From Streptomyces wuyuanensis (GTDB taxonomy: Bacteria; Actinomycetota; Actinomycetes; Streptomycetales; Streptomycetaceae), in assembly GCF_900103455.1 (NCBI RefSeq), contig NZ_FNHI01000009.1:1-64000 (forward strand): a stretch of DNA of 64,000 nt, read 5' to 3'. Of this stretch, positions 8,658-17,495 are shown one piece after another. Made by a program: the position numbers and the translations under genes. Positions within the stretch are counted from its first letter, which is position 1. Each line of letters starts with the position of its first letter. Below the pieces are notes generated by a model that did no database searches, was not told the origin of the DNA, and saw nothing but the letters and a program-made list of their open reading frames with translations.

Positions 8658-10970
8658 TCAGGCGGCGGGGGCCACGGTGACCCTGACGTGCTTCATGAGC
8701 GGCTGGTCGCTCTGGGTGCTGTAGTCGCAGATCGCGCACAGCACGTTCATCTCCGGCATGTAGCCGGCCGCGCAGCCGCGGGGAATGTCGTAGGGGACGG
8801 CGAGGTAGCCGCTGAGACGGCGGTGGCTGCCGTCTTTGGCGGTGCTGGTGATGTCGACGGGATCGAACTCGGAGATGCCGCGCTCGCGCATGTCGTCCTC
8901 GTTCATGAAGACGAGCGTGCGCAGGTTCCTGACGCCCCGGTAGCGGTCGTCGTCCGAGTAGATCGTCGTGTTCCACTGGTCGTGTGAGCGCATGGTGCCC
9001 AGCGCGAGAGTGCCGCGGTCGGGAACCACGTCGGGCAGGGGCGCGGTGGAGAACTCCGCGCGTCCCGACGGCGTGAGGAAGACCAGTTCGCGGGCGGGCT
9101 GCTTGATCCGGAAGCCGAGCGGCAGGCGCACACGGCGGTTGAAGTCCTCGAAACCGTCCAGGACCCGGGCCATGGTGTCGCGGACGCGATCGTAGTCCTC
9201 GATGTACCACTCCCAGGGCGTGGAGCTGTCAGGGAGGGCCGCGCGGGCGATCCCGGCGACGATCGCGGGCTCGGACAGCAGACGCTTCGAGGCGGGACGC
9301 TTCATGCCCACGGACAGGTGGACCATGCTCATCGAGTCCTCGACCGAGGTGCTCTGGATTCCGTGGCGCTGGTGGTCCTTCTCGGTGCGGCCCAGGCACG
9401 GGAGGATGAGGGCCCGGCGGCCGTGGACGAGATGGCTGCGGTTGAGTTTGGTGCTCACCTGCACGGTGAGGTCGCACTTGCGCAGTGCTTCCCAGGTGTA
9501 CGGGGTGTCCGGCGCGGCGAGGGCGAAGTTGCCGCCCATGCCGACGAAGACCTTCACGTCGCCGCGTCGCATCGCCTCGATGGTGCCGACGGTGTCCAGG
9601 CCGTGGGCGTGTGGTGGGTCGATCCCGCAGACGTCGGCGAGGCGCCTCAGGAAGTCCTCGGCGGGGCGGTGGTCGATGCCGCACGTGCGGTTGCCCTGGA
9701 CGTTGCTGTGGCCCCGTACGGGGGACGGTCCTGCTCCCTCGCGCCCCAGGTTGCCGCGCAGCAGCAGGACGTTGACGATCTCGCGGACGGTGTCGACACC
9801 GTGTTCGTGCTGGCTGATGCCCAGGCACCAGCTGACGATGCTCCGGTCGGCGTCGTGGTACACGCGCGCCGCCTTGAGGATGTCCTCGCGGTCGACGCCG
9901 GACTGACGCTCGATCTCGCTCCAGGGGGTCTCCTCGCACAGGGCCCGGTACGCGTCGAACCCCGCTGTGTAACGGTCGACGAACTCCTGGTCGAGGGCTT
10001 TGGGGTCGCTCTTCGCCTGCTCCAGGACCGCCTTGGAGATGCCGCGCAGCAGGGCCATGTCACCGCCGATGCGCGGCTGCAGGTTCAGGGTGCTGGTACG
10101 CGTCGGCTTGAACAGGGCCATGTCCGTGAAGTCGTGCGGCACGATGGTGCGGGTGGCGGCCGCCTCCACCAGCGGATTGATGTGAACGATCTGGGCGCCT
10201 CGGTGGTACGCCTCGGCCAGCGCGGTGAGCATTCTGGGCGCGTTGGAGGCGGCGTTGACGCCCATGATGAACAGCGCGTCGGTGGTCTCCCAGTCCTTGA
10301 GGTCGACGGTGCCCTTGCCCGTGCCCAGTGATGCCTGCAGCGCACGTCCGCTGGCCTCGTGGCACATGTTGGAGCAGTCCGGCAGGTTGTTCGTCCCCAG
10401 CTCCCTGGCAAGCAGCTGGTAGAGGAACGTGGCCTCGTTGCCCAGACGGCCGGAGGTGTAGAACGACGCCTGGTCGGGGTGGTCCAGTTCGCGCAGGGCG
10501 GTGCCGGCCAACTCGAAGGCGTCGTGCCAGGCGATCGGGACGTAGTGGTCCGATTCCGGGTCGTAGACCATCGGTTCGGTGAGCCGGCCCTGGTCCTCCA
10601 GGTCGAAATCGCTCCAGCCGAACAGTTCCGTCACCGAGTGGGCGGCGAAGAACTCCGCTCCGACCCGCTTGTGGGTCATCTCCCAGGTGACGTGCTTGAT
10701 GCCGTTCTCGCAGATGTCCAGGCGCAGGCCCTTGGTGTCGTCCGGCCACGCGCATCCCGGGCAGTCGAAGCCGGTGTTCTCGTGGTTCATCCGCATGATC
10801 GCGCGTGGACCGTCGACCAGGGCACGCTCGCGGAACAGCACACGGCCCACGCTCTTGGCGGCGCCCCAGCCCGCGGCGGGGTGCTGGTACGGGCGGAAGT
10901 GCGGTTCCTCCGCGGGTACGGGCCCTACGCGGGGCGCCGGCCCATCCCGGCCGTCATCGGAGGCATTCAC
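8658..10970 (-). CDS. FdhF/YdeP-family molybdopterin oxidoreductase
   Basis: A 770-residue enzyme of the formate-dehydrogenase-alpha-like YdeP group, which binds a bis-molybdopterin cofactor and usually acts in the cytoplasm on unknown substrates. An N-terminal FDCPGCAWPD...CENG cysteine motif could hold an Fe-S cluster. SNMCHEASGRAL places a cysteine where formate dehydrogenases have the Mo-ligating Sec/Cys, and GRLGNEATFLYQLLARELGTNN, NPLVEAA and RSHDQWNTTIYSDDDRYRG are typical cofactor-loop regions. The GTG at 10970 (VNASDDGRDG) is chosen because it follows a GGGGTGAG purine run and gives the normal family length; the longer frame to 11132 adds an arginine-rich leader without similarity. 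No partner electron-transfer subunit or FdhD gene is adjacent. Confidence 0.88.
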   Translation of the reverse strand: MNASDDGRDGPAPRVGPVPAEEPHFRPYQHPAAGWGAAKSVGRVLFRERALVDGPRAIMRMNHENTGFDCPGCAWPDDTKGLRLDICENGIKHVTWEMTHKRVGAEFFAAHSVTELFGWSDFDLEDQGRLTEPMVYDPESDHYVPIAWHDAFELAGTALRELDHPDQASFYTSGRLGNEATFLYQLLARELGTNNLPDCSNMCHEASGRALQASLGTGKGTVDLKDWETTDALFIMGVNAASNAPRMLTALAEAYHRGAQIVHINPLVEAAATRTIVPHDFTDMALFKPTRTSTLNLQPRIGGDMALLRGISKAVLEQAKSDPKALDQEFVDRYTAGFDAYRALCEETPWSEIERQSGVDREDILKAARVYHDADRSIVSWCLGISQHEHGVDTVREIVNVLLLRGNLGREGAGPSPVRGHSNVQGNRTCGIDHRPAEDFLRRLADVCGIDPPHAHGLDTVGTIEAMRRGDVKVFVGMGGNFALAAPDTPYTWEALRKCDLTVQVSTKLNRSHLVHGRRALILPCLGRTEKDHQRHGIQSTSVEDSMSMVHLSVGMKRPASKRLLSEPAIVAGIARAALPDSSTPWEWYIEDYDRVRDTMARVLDGFEDFNRRVRLPLGFRIKQPARELVFLTPSGRAEFSTAPLPDVVPDRGTLALGTMRSHDQWNTTIYSDDDRYRGVRNLRTLVFMNEDDMRERGISEFDPVDITSTAKDGSHRRLSGYLAVPYDIPRGCAAGYMPEMNVLCAICDYSTQSDQPLMKHVRVTVAPAA

Positions 10971-11243
10971 GGTCTCACCCCTTACGCCACCGGGGCGTGG
11001 GCGGAAAGTCGGCACTCGTTCCAGGCTATGCCGGTGGGTCACACGATGCCATGCGGACGGAAACGGACCGCGCCACCGACGGACGGGGGCGGCGACCCGC
11101 CTCCCGGGGCAGCCCCAACGCGCCGACGGCATCGGACTGTGCGTGCCGCCGGGGGGTAGGGCCTGCCCCGGTGTGGGCGACGAGGCCGATCCGGCAGCGG
11201 GGCTGGTCCTGCGAACGTGCCTGTTGTCCGGCCGGGCTCGGCC

Positions 11244-11522
11244 TCAGCGCTCGTACCGGGTCGGCGGGTAGGGGTCGCGGTCCTTCTTCGCCGCTTCGCC
11301 CGTCGGGAGTTCGCCCGCGTCCACCTCACGGTCGATCTCGTCCTGCGCCGCCCGGTACTCGGCTTCCGGGTCCTCCGGCGCCCGCGCGGGCAGACCCGCT
11401 TCCTCCCGGTCGCGCACCGTGCGCTGTTCGAGTTCGTCCTCGTCGGGCCGCCGGGGCATTCCCCTGCTGTGACCGTGGTCCGGGTCGCCCTCGACCGCTC
11501 TGTTCGGCTTGTGGTGCGTCAT
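11244..11522 (-). CDS. Small highly charged protein, hypothetical
   Basis: A 92-residue protein starting at the ATG at 11522, which has a very strong ribosome site (GGAAGGAGGG, about eight bases upstream). Composition is extremely hydrophilic: RRPDEDELEQRTVRDREE followed by PEDPEAEYRAAQDEIDREVD. It is probably intrinsically disordered with short helices. Similar small acidic/basic proteins are common and conserved in streptomycetes, without known function. It lies between the oxidoreductase and the broken DUF1345 gene on the same strand. Confidence 0.7.
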   Translation of the reverse strand: MTHHKPNRAVEGDPDHGHSRGMPRRPDEDELEQRTVRDREEAGLPARAPEDPEAEYRAAQDEIDREVDAGELPTGEAAKKDRDPYPPTRYER

Positions 11523-11693
11523 GCGTAAGCCCTCCTTCCGGCGCACACCCGGGCGCCCGTCGTACGCGTGCGCCCGATGTGTCGCTCTTCTCATCCTGCG
11601 CGTCGTCGGCCGACTCGTCATCCGTACCGCCCGCGCCCCGGTTCAAGAGGGCCGTCGCCGGAATGCGCGGGCCCGTGTGAATGCCGACCGTCG

Positions 11694-12320
11694 TCAGCCG
11701 CCGACGATTCCCACGACGAGGTTGATGGCGGTGGCGAGAATGCTGGTGCCGAAGAGGTACGACAAGAGCGGGTGCCGCAGCACGATCGCGCGGATCGTCG
11801 AACTCGAGACGTTGGTGTCGGAGACCTGGTAGGTCATGCCGAGGTTGTAGCCGAAGTAGAAGAAGTCCCGCTACGCCGGCGGGTGTTGTGAATTGAAGTC
11901 GATTCCGCCCGCGTTCTCGTAGTACACGTAGGCGTATCGAGTGGCGTACATCGGGTGCAGGGCGGCCCAGGCCGTGAACACACCGCACAGTGCGGTCGCG
12001 GCGTGTGCGGTGTCGGACTCGCCGCGCAGGAGCAGCAGCACGATCGCGACGAGTCCGCAGAGGGACACCGCGACGACGGCGAGTTCCTCCGTGACGGGCC
12101 GGAAGTCCTCGCGTCGCGCGTTGAGGTGCGTGGAGGCGGCGTCCATCGGCCACAGCACGGCCCAGCCGGCCAGGACGAACAGCAGTTGGGAGACGGCGAT
12201 ACCGGCCAGCACACCCAGCTCAGGATCGGTCGACAGCCCGACGCAGACACCGGCCACGGCTCCGAGGGCCACCACGCCTGCGAGGCGGGGTGCCGAATCC
12301 AGCGGTACCCAGCGGCTCAT
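11694..12320 (-). pseudogene. DUF1345 integral membrane protein, interrupted by in-frame TAG
   Basis: A 208-codon gene for a DUF1345-type membrane protein with about five hydrophobic segments, such as [56 protein letters not shown] and, after the break, [19 protein letters not shown]. Codon 150 (11871-11873) reads TAG; the same frame continues with [19 protein letters not shown], the best-conserved part of the family, to a stop at 11694-11696. The family usually has a tyrosine at the position of the stop (PPAYRDF), so a single base change explains it. Either this is a recent nonsense mutation or a sequencing error. The truncated 149-residue product would lack the last membrane segments. Confidence 0.82.
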
Positions 12321-12489
12321 ACACGACCACGGTAGTCCGGCCGCCCCCGCGCGGCCCGGCGAAGCACGAGGCCCCGCGGTCGCCCCGGCTCGGCCCGGTG
12401 GAACGTGACGCCTGGGGGCGGTGACGGTCGCCGGGGTCCCGTCGCGACTGCGGTGGAAGATTGAACTTTCGCCCCATATCATCGCATTT

Positions 12490-13905
12490 GTGTATCCGCG
12501 GTTCGCTCTTCGCAGCCTGGCTCCGGCCGCCGCCGCCCTGATCGTCCTCGGCGGCGCGCCCGTGACCGGCGCGGCCGAGGACCACACCGGAACCCACGGC
12601 ACTCCGGGCGCCGCGGGTGCGCGCGACCCCTACTTCCCCACTCTGGGCAACGGCGGATACGACGTCCGGCACTACGCGCTCACGATCGACTACGGACCGG
12701 AGTCGCACGTGCTCACCGGCACCGCGGAGATCACCGCGCGCGCCGGCCAGGACCTCAGCGCCTTCAATCTCGACCTCCACGGCCTCACCGTGCGCTCCGC
12801 GGCCGTCGACGGGGCGCCCGCCGGCGTCACCCGGGCGGGCGACGAACTGACCCTCCGCCCCGCCCGCGACGTCCGCAGGGGCGACACCTTCCGCGCCGTG
12901 GTCCGCTACGGCGGAACGCCGGGCACGCTCACCGATTCCGACGACACCCGCGAAGGCTGGCTGCGAACCGCGGACGGCGCGATCGCGCTCGGGCAGCCGA
13001 AGGGCTCCATGACCTGGTTCCCGGGCAACCACCACCCCGGCGACAAGGCGACGTACGACATCTCCGTCACGGTCCCCGAGGGGCTTTCCGCCGTCTCCAA
13101 CGGAGAGTTGCGTTCCCAGCGCCCCACCGCCGACGGCAGGCGCACCACGTTCGCCTGGCATTCCGCACAGCCCATGGCGACGTATCTCGCCACCGTCGGC
13201 ATCGGTGCGTACGAGATCACGCGGTCCCGGCCCGGGGCGGCCGGAGTGCCCGTGCACACCGCGGTGGACAAGACGGTCGCCCCGCGCGTCGGCGAGTTGG
13301 TGAACCGCGTCCCCGAGCTCACGGAGTGGTCCGTGCGGAAGTTCGGCCCGTACCCCTTCTCCTCGACCGGCGTGATCGTCGAACGCGAGGGCGACGCGGA
13401 CTACGCACTGGAGACGCAGAGCCGCTCCGTCTTCACGGAGGACTCGTTCGACGCGGCGACGCTCGTGCACGAACTGGCCCACCAGTGGTACGGCGACTCC
13501 GTCACGCCCAGGACGTGGCGGGACGTCTGGCTGAGCGAGGGCTTCGCGACCTACGCGGAGTGGCTCTACCTGGAGGAGTTCGAGGACACTCCCGTCCGCG
13601 CGAGCTTCGAGGACGCTTTCGACTCCGAGGACAACTGGGCCTTCCCGCCCGCCGACCAGCCCGAGGCCGGGCAGCTCCTCGGGGACCCGGTCTACGAACG
13701 CGGCGCGATGACGCTGCAGAAGGTCCGCGAGGCGGTCGGCGACGCCACGTTCTTCTCCGTCCTGCGCGGCTGGGCACGGACCCACCGCCACGGGAACGCC
13801 TCCACGCACGACTTCACGGCGTACGTGGAGCGGGAGTCGGGCAAGGACCTCGGCGCACTGTGGGACGTCTGGCTCTACGGTGACGGCCGGCCGGAGAGGC
13901 CCTGA
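12490..13905 (+). CDS. Secreted M1-family zinc metallopeptidase
   Basis: About 471 residues from the GTG at 12490, which begins a good signal peptide ([22 protein letters not shown]...GAA). A GTG at 12421 in the same frame would add 23 residues ahead of it. The N-terminal beta domain is followed by the aminopeptidase core: ALETQSR is the counterpart of the GAMEN substrate-binding motif, [10 protein letters not shown] carries the zinc histidines and catalytic glutamate, and [10 protein letters not shown] supplies the third ligand. It lacks the large C-terminal domain of PepN-type enzymes, as is usual for the short secreted M1 proteins of streptomycetes. No ribosome site precedes 12490, so the start is uncertain. 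It converges on the GAPDH gene over a perfect hairpin. Confidence 0.85.
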   Translation: MYPRFALRSLAPAAAALIVLGGAPVTGAAEDHTGTHGTPGAAGARDPYFPTLGNGGYDVRHYALTIDYGPESHVLTGTAEITARAGQDLSAFNLDLHGLTVRSAAVDGAPAGVTRAGDELTLRPARDVRRGDTFRAVVRYGGTPGTLTDSDDTREGWLRTADGAIALGQPKGSMTWFPGNHHPGDKATYDISVTVPEGLSAVSNGELRSQRPTADGRRTTFAWHSAQPMATYLATVGIGAYEITRSRPGAAGVPVHTAVDKTVAPRVGELVNRVPELTEWSVRKFGPYPFSSTGVIVEREGDADYALETQSRSVFTEDSFDAATLVHELAHQWYGDSVTPRTWRDVWLSEGFATYAEWLYLEEFEDTPVRASFEDAFDSEDNWAFPPADQPEAGQLLGDPVYERGAMTLQKVREAVGDATFFSVLRGWARTHRHGNASTHDFTAYVERESGKDLGALWDVWLYGDGRPERP

Positions 13906-14013
13906 CGGCCCGCGCGACGGCGCTGCCGGGGCCGTGTCCGGCAAACAGCGCCGCCGTCCGCCCGCAGGGCGGAGCGGGATTCGTCCGACACGGCCTGGCC
14001 GACCGGAAACGAC

Positions 14014-14049
14014 TGTCCCGGAGGGCGGAGTACTCCGCCCTCCGGGACA
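14014..14049. terminator. Perfect 36-bp palindrome, bidirectional terminator candidate
   Basis: Bases 14014-14031 and 14032-14049 are exact reverse complements, beginning TGTCCCGGAGGGCGGAGT. The structure sits between the convergent M1 peptidase and GAPDH genes, about 110 bases after the first stop and 60 bases after the other. A stem of up to 16 bp with a GTAC loop would form in either transcript. Confidence 0.8.
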
Positions 14050-14111
14050 CGGATCGGTCCGTCCCACGGCCCGGATGTCCGGGGCAGGACGACCGGGTCA
14101 GATCACGGCGG

Positions 14112-15557
14112 TCAGGCGACCGGCGCCGGGTAGGTCGGGTACTCCACGCCGGAGACGTGCTGGACGACACGGATCACCTGGCACGAGTAGCCGAACTCGT
14201 TGTCGTACCAGAGGTAGAGGATCGCGTTGTCGCCGTCGACCTTCGTGGCCCCGGCGTCGACGATCGACGCGTGGCGCGAGCCGATGAAGTCGTTGGAGAC
14301 CGCGTCGGGGGCTGTGATGAAGTCGATCTGGCGCTTGAGCGGCGAGGTCAGCGACACATGGCGGAGGTAGTCCAGGACTTCCTCGCGGGTGGTCTCGCGG
14401 CCGAGCCGCAGGCTGAGGATCGCGATCGAGACGTCCGGGACCGGGACGCGGATCGAGCTGCCGGTGATCGGCGCCTTGAGGTCGGGCAGCGCCTTGGCCA
14501 CCGCCGAGGCGGCGCCGGTCTCGGTGATGACCATGTTGAGCGGCGCGGAACGGCCGCGGCGGTCGGCCTTGTGGTAGTTGTCCAGCAGGTTCTGGTCGTT
14601 GGTGAACGAGTGGACGGTCTCCACGTGGCCGCGCAGGACACCGTACTCGTCCGCCATGGCCTTCAGCGGCGGGACGATCGCGTTGGTGGTGCAGGAGGCG
14701 CAGGACAGGATCTGCTCGTCCGGCTTGATCGTGTCGTGGTTGACGCCGTGCACGATGTTCGGGACGTCGCCCTTGCCGGGGGCGGTCAGGACGACCTTGT
14801 CGATGCCGGGGCGGAGGTGCGTCGACAGGCCCTCGCGGTCCCGCCACTTGCCCGTGTTGTCGATGAGGATGGCGTCCTTGATGCCGTACGCCGTGTAGTC
14901 GACCTCCGACGGGTCGCCCGCGTAGATGACCTTGATCTCGTTGCCGTTGGCGATGATCGTGCTGTTCGCCTCGTCGACGGTGATCGTGCCCTGGAACTGG
15001 CCGTGGATCGAGTCCCGGCGCAGCAGCGACGCACGCTTGACGATGTCCTGCTCACCGCCCCGGCGGACGACGATGGCGCGCAGCCGCAGACCGTTGCCGG
15101 AGCCGGCCTTCTCGATGAGCAGGCGGGCGACGAGCCGGCCGATGCGGCCGAAGCCGTAGAGCACGACGTCGCGCGGCTGACGGCGCTCGATCTTGTTGTC
15201 GCCGGTGGCGCCCGCGACGGCCTCCGCGGTGAACTCCTCCACCGAGAGACCGCGGTCGTCCGTCCGGTACGTCGCGGCGAGCATGCCGATGTCGATCTGG
15301 GAGGGCCCCAGATCGAGCGCGGCGAGGGCCTGCAGGAAGGGCAGCGTCTCGGTGACCGAGAGCTCCTCACCGGCGATCTGGCGGGCGAAGCGGTGGGTCT
15401 TGAGGATGCTGACCACCGACTTGTTCACCAGGGAGCGGCTGTGCAGCAGGACGGTGACGTCCCGCTCACGGTGCAGCTTCCCGATGATCGGGATCATCGA
15501 CTCCGCGATCTCCTCGCGATGCTTCCAGTTTGTGAACGAGTCCTCGTTGACAGTCAC
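14112..15557 (-). CDS. gap: Glyceraldehyde-3-phosphate dehydrogenase, long form
   Basis: A 481-residue NAD(P)-dependent glycolytic dehydrogenase. The Rossmann fingerprint YGFGRIGRLVAR is at about 134-145, and the catalytic cysteine is C289 in SCASCTTNA. The C-terminal domain ends with the usual LYLWYDNEFGYSCQVIRVV. Residues 1-125 form an N-terminal extension absent from the roughly 335-residue classical enzyme; this long form is known in actinobacteria and some proteobacteria, where it is a second GAPDH. Start is the GTG at 15557, with only a weak GAAAGA ribosome site. Whether it works in glycolysis or gluconeogenesis cannot be read from the sequence. Confidence 0.93.
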   Translation of the reverse strand: MTVNEDSFTNWKHREEIAESMIPIIGKLHRERDVTVLLHSRSLVNKSVVSILKTHRFARQIAGEELSVTETLPFLQALAALDLGPSQIDIGMLAATYRTDDRGLSVEEFTAEAVAGATGDNKIERRQPRDVVLYGFGRIGRLVARLLIEKAGSGNGLRLRAIVVRRGGEQDIVKRASLLRRDSIHGQFQGTITVDEANSTIIANGNEIKVIYAGDPSEVDYTAYGIKDAILIDNTGKWRDREGLSTHLRPGIDKVVLTAPGKGDVPNIVHGVNHDTIKPDEQILSCASCTTNAIVPPLKAMADEYGVLRGHVETVHSFTNDQNLLDNYHKADRRGRSAPLNMVITETGAASAVAKALPDLKAPITGSSIRVPVPDVSIAILSLRLGRETTREEVLDYLRHVSLTSPLKRQIDFITAPDAVSNDFIGSRHASIVDAGATKVDGDNAILYLWYDNEFGYSCQVIRVVQHVSGVEYPTYPAPVA

Positions 15558-16048
15558 AGATTTATCTTTCGAGCTAGGCGGTGCTCATATGCTAACCCGC
15601 TCCTCATCTGATCCTTCAGAGGGTCCCGTTCGGGAGCACGGGGCCACCGCTGATCCCCCGAAGCACCGGCTATCACCGGGGAAATACCGGCGCATTCCTG
15701 CCGATTCCGGTTCGGGGCACCGCCCTGGGCGCCGGCGACCCCACCCGGCCACGGCCACCGCACCCCGGACCTCGGCGGCCTCGCCGTCGGCGCGCGGCCG
15801 CTCACCCGGCGGGCACCCACCGTGCGGCACCGGCGACGCCGTGAGATCGACAGGCCGTCGGGCGTGACCTTGCCTAGGCTTGCGCATAGGGCACGGAAAC
15901 CGCGTGGACCTCGGCAGGACGGACCGTGCGCTCCGCGCCCGGACAGCGGAATCACCCAAGACGGGCCACTGAGCCGTGAACGACGAGCAGGCGCTCTGAC
16001 CGGAGTGCACGTCCTCCGCAGATCGGAGCTCCGCGGAGCGAGAAGACC
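15558..16048. other. Intergenic stretch between divergent genes
   Basis: About 490 bases shared by the divergent GAPDH and DUF5709 genes, so it must hold both promoters. The short palindrome GCCTAGGC near 15872 is the only symmetry I noticed. No gene or riboswitch was recognised. Confidence 0.45.
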
Positions 16049-16534
16049 ATGAGCGAAGACAGGGCGGACGACGTCTACCAACCGGTGGGTGGCAACGAGG
16101 AACAGGGGGACGCGGCCCACTTGGACCTCGAGGACGCCCTGGACGAGCCGGACTACGACGAGATCCTCGACCAGGGCTACTCCCCGCCCGAGAGGCCGTT
16201 CGGCGTGAACAAGGTCGGTACGACGGGCGCGGAGCAGCGCGAGGGAGAGACGCTCGACCAGCGGCTGGCCGAGGAACTCCCCGAGGTCGCGGCGGACGAC
16301 TGGGACGGCATCGGCGACCTCCCGGGCGGCGAGGGCGAGCCGATCGACGACGAGGTCGGCTCCTGGCGCGCGGGGCGACTCGTCGCCCCCGACGAGGGAA
16401 CCCGACCGGACACGGACAAGCAGCTCTACGCCTCCGACGTGGGCATCGACGCCGGAGCCGCCGGCGCGGAGGAGGCGGCCGTGCACGTGGTGTTCGAGGA
16501 GGACAGCGGCGAGCCGCCCGACGACGAGCTGTGA
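16049..16534 (+). CDS. DUF5709 domain protein
   Basis: A 161-residue very acidic protein with the DUF5709 pattern: DEPDYDEILDQGYSPPERP near residue 35, ETLDQRLAEELPEV in the middle and VGSWRAGRLVAPDEG near 110. Members are actinobacterial, probably mostly disordered and cytoplasmic, with unknown function; many accompany stress-response genes. The ATG at 16049 has a weak GAGAAG ribosome site. It precedes the PRC-barrel protein and PPK2 on the same strand, though long gaps and hairpins separate them, so a single transcript is unlikely. Confidence 0.85.
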   Translation: MSEDRADDVYQPVGGNEEQGDAAHLDLEDALDEPDYDEILDQGYSPPERPFGVNKVGTTGAEQREGETLDQRLAEELPEVAADDWDGIGDLPGGEGEPIDDEVGSWRAGRLVAPDEGTRPDTDKQLYASDVGIDAGAAGAEEAAVHVVFEEDSGEPPDDEL

Positions 16535-16565
16535 CAGGGCGAGTACGAGAACCGAAGTGCCCGGT

Positions 16566-16604
16566 GGGCGATTTCCGCCCCTGCCCTGCGGCCCGGGCGG
16601 GCCG
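16566..16604 (+). terminator. Two small hairpins after DUF5709 gene
   Basis: GGGCG/CGCCC (16566-16580, 5-nt loop) is followed at once by CGGCCC/GGGCCG (16589-16604, 4-nt loop), starting about 30 bases after the stop codon. The stems are short, so terminator function is only plausible. Confidence 0.4.
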
Positions 16605-16631
16605 TCCGGCCGCGGCGCCAGGCGGAGCGGT

Positions 16632-16766
16632 CGGACGTCGCGGACCAGCCGGACCTCGTGGACCAGCCGGACGTCGTAGACCAGCCGGACGTCGCCGACC
16701 CGTCTGACGTCTGGACCGGTCGGACGTCGTAGACCGGTCGGACCTCGGGGACCGTCGGACGTACGC
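16632..16766. repeat. 18-bp tandem repeat array, about seven and a half copies
   Basis: Seven consecutive units of 17-18 bases related to CGGACGTCGTAGACCAGC begin at 16632, 16650, 16668, 16686, 16704, 16721 and 16739, with a partial eighth at 16756. Units 1-3 end in AGC and later ones in GT. Each carries the palindromic GACGTC or its variant GACCTC. The array is in a gene-free interval between the DUF5709 and PRC-barrel genes. Confidence 0.85.
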
Positions 16767-17021
16767 GTCATGCCGGAGGCCACACGACCGGATGGCATCC
16801 TCCGGTCGGCGGGTCGGCGGCAGGGCTCCCGTCCCCCGCCCCCTCCACGCGCTCACTCACCCGCTCCGAGCCCGCCCTCACCCGCCTCCCCGCCGGGCCG
16901 CTATGTGTGACGCCCGGAAAGGGGGGCAAGCGGATGGCCGGGGACGGGAAAGCGAGTTTCATCCCGGTATTCCCGTCCGCCCAGGAAGATGCCGGGAAAC
17001 ATCGCGAGGTGAGGAGCACCG
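16767..17021. other. Upstream region of PRC-barrel gene
   Basis: The remainder of a 487-base gene-free interval. It is pyrimidine-rich over 16795-16890 and should contain the promoter of the PRC-barrel gene. No gene was recognised. Confidence 0.4.
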
Positions 17022-17369
17022 GTGAGCGAGCACATGTGGGCCTACGTACCGACCAGCGGGCACAACCGCGACGACGACCTGACGGGTTATCGGGTGGAGG
17101 CGACCGACGGGGACATCGGCAAGGTCGACAAGCACTCCAACGAGGTCGGCTCCCAGTACATCGTCGTCGACACCGGGGTGTGGATCTTCGGCAAGGAGGT
17201 GCTGCTGCCGGCCGGCACCATCACGATCGTCGACCACGACGAGAAGCGGATCATCGTGTCCCGCACGAAGGACGAGATCAAGGCCGCGCCGGAGTTCGAC
17301 AAGGACAAGCACCTCGGCGACCCGGCCTACCGCGACCAGTTGGGCGGGTACTACAGCTCGGGCCACTGA
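17022..17369 (+). CDS. PRC-barrel domain protein
   Basis: A 115-residue soluble protein with a PRC-barrel: GYRVEATDGDIGKVDKHSNE, then YIVVDTGVWIFGKEVLLPAG and RIIVSRTKDEIKAAPEF. PRC barrels are small beta barrels found in RNA-processing factors and photosynthetic reaction centres; the stand-alone actinobacterial forms are stress-linked but lack a known role. Start is the GTG at 17022 with a GAGGAG ribosome site about eight bases upstream. A long perfect hairpin follows the stop, so it is probably its own transcription unit. Confidence 0.88.
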   Translation: MSEHMWAYVPTSGHNRDDDLTGYRVEATDGDIGKVDKHSNEVGSQYIVVDTGVWIFGKEVLLPAGTITIVDHDEKRIIVSRTKDEIKAAPEFDKDKHLGDPAYRDQLGGYYSSGH

Positions 17370-17386
17370 GCCGCCGGACGGCACGG

Positions 17387-17428
17387 CCCGCCGGGCACGC
17401 CCCGTACGCTCGGGGCGTGCCCGGCGGG
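17387..17428 (+). terminator. Perfect 18-bp hairpin terminator
   Basis: The arms at 17387-17404 and 17411-17428 are exact reverse complements (left arm begins CCCGCCGGGCACGCCCC), with a 6-nt TACGCT loop. It lies 18 bases after the PRC-barrel stop. No U-tract follows, as is usual in streptomycetes. Confidence 0.85.
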
Positions 17429-17495
17429 GTTCGCACGTAGGGACAAATCGGAGGAGGGACGATCGGGTCCCGGACGCCGGAGAGGAGCACATGCC

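Noticed and set aside
16632..16766. CRISPR array
   Set aside because: Units are tandem without spacers and drift from copy to copy; no cas genes in the window.
15554..16798. 414-codon minus frame that translates the 18-bp repeats into a six-residue protein repeat
   Set aside because: It is antisense to DUF5709, which has a real domain; repeat periodicity in protein follows trivially from an 18-bp DNA unit.
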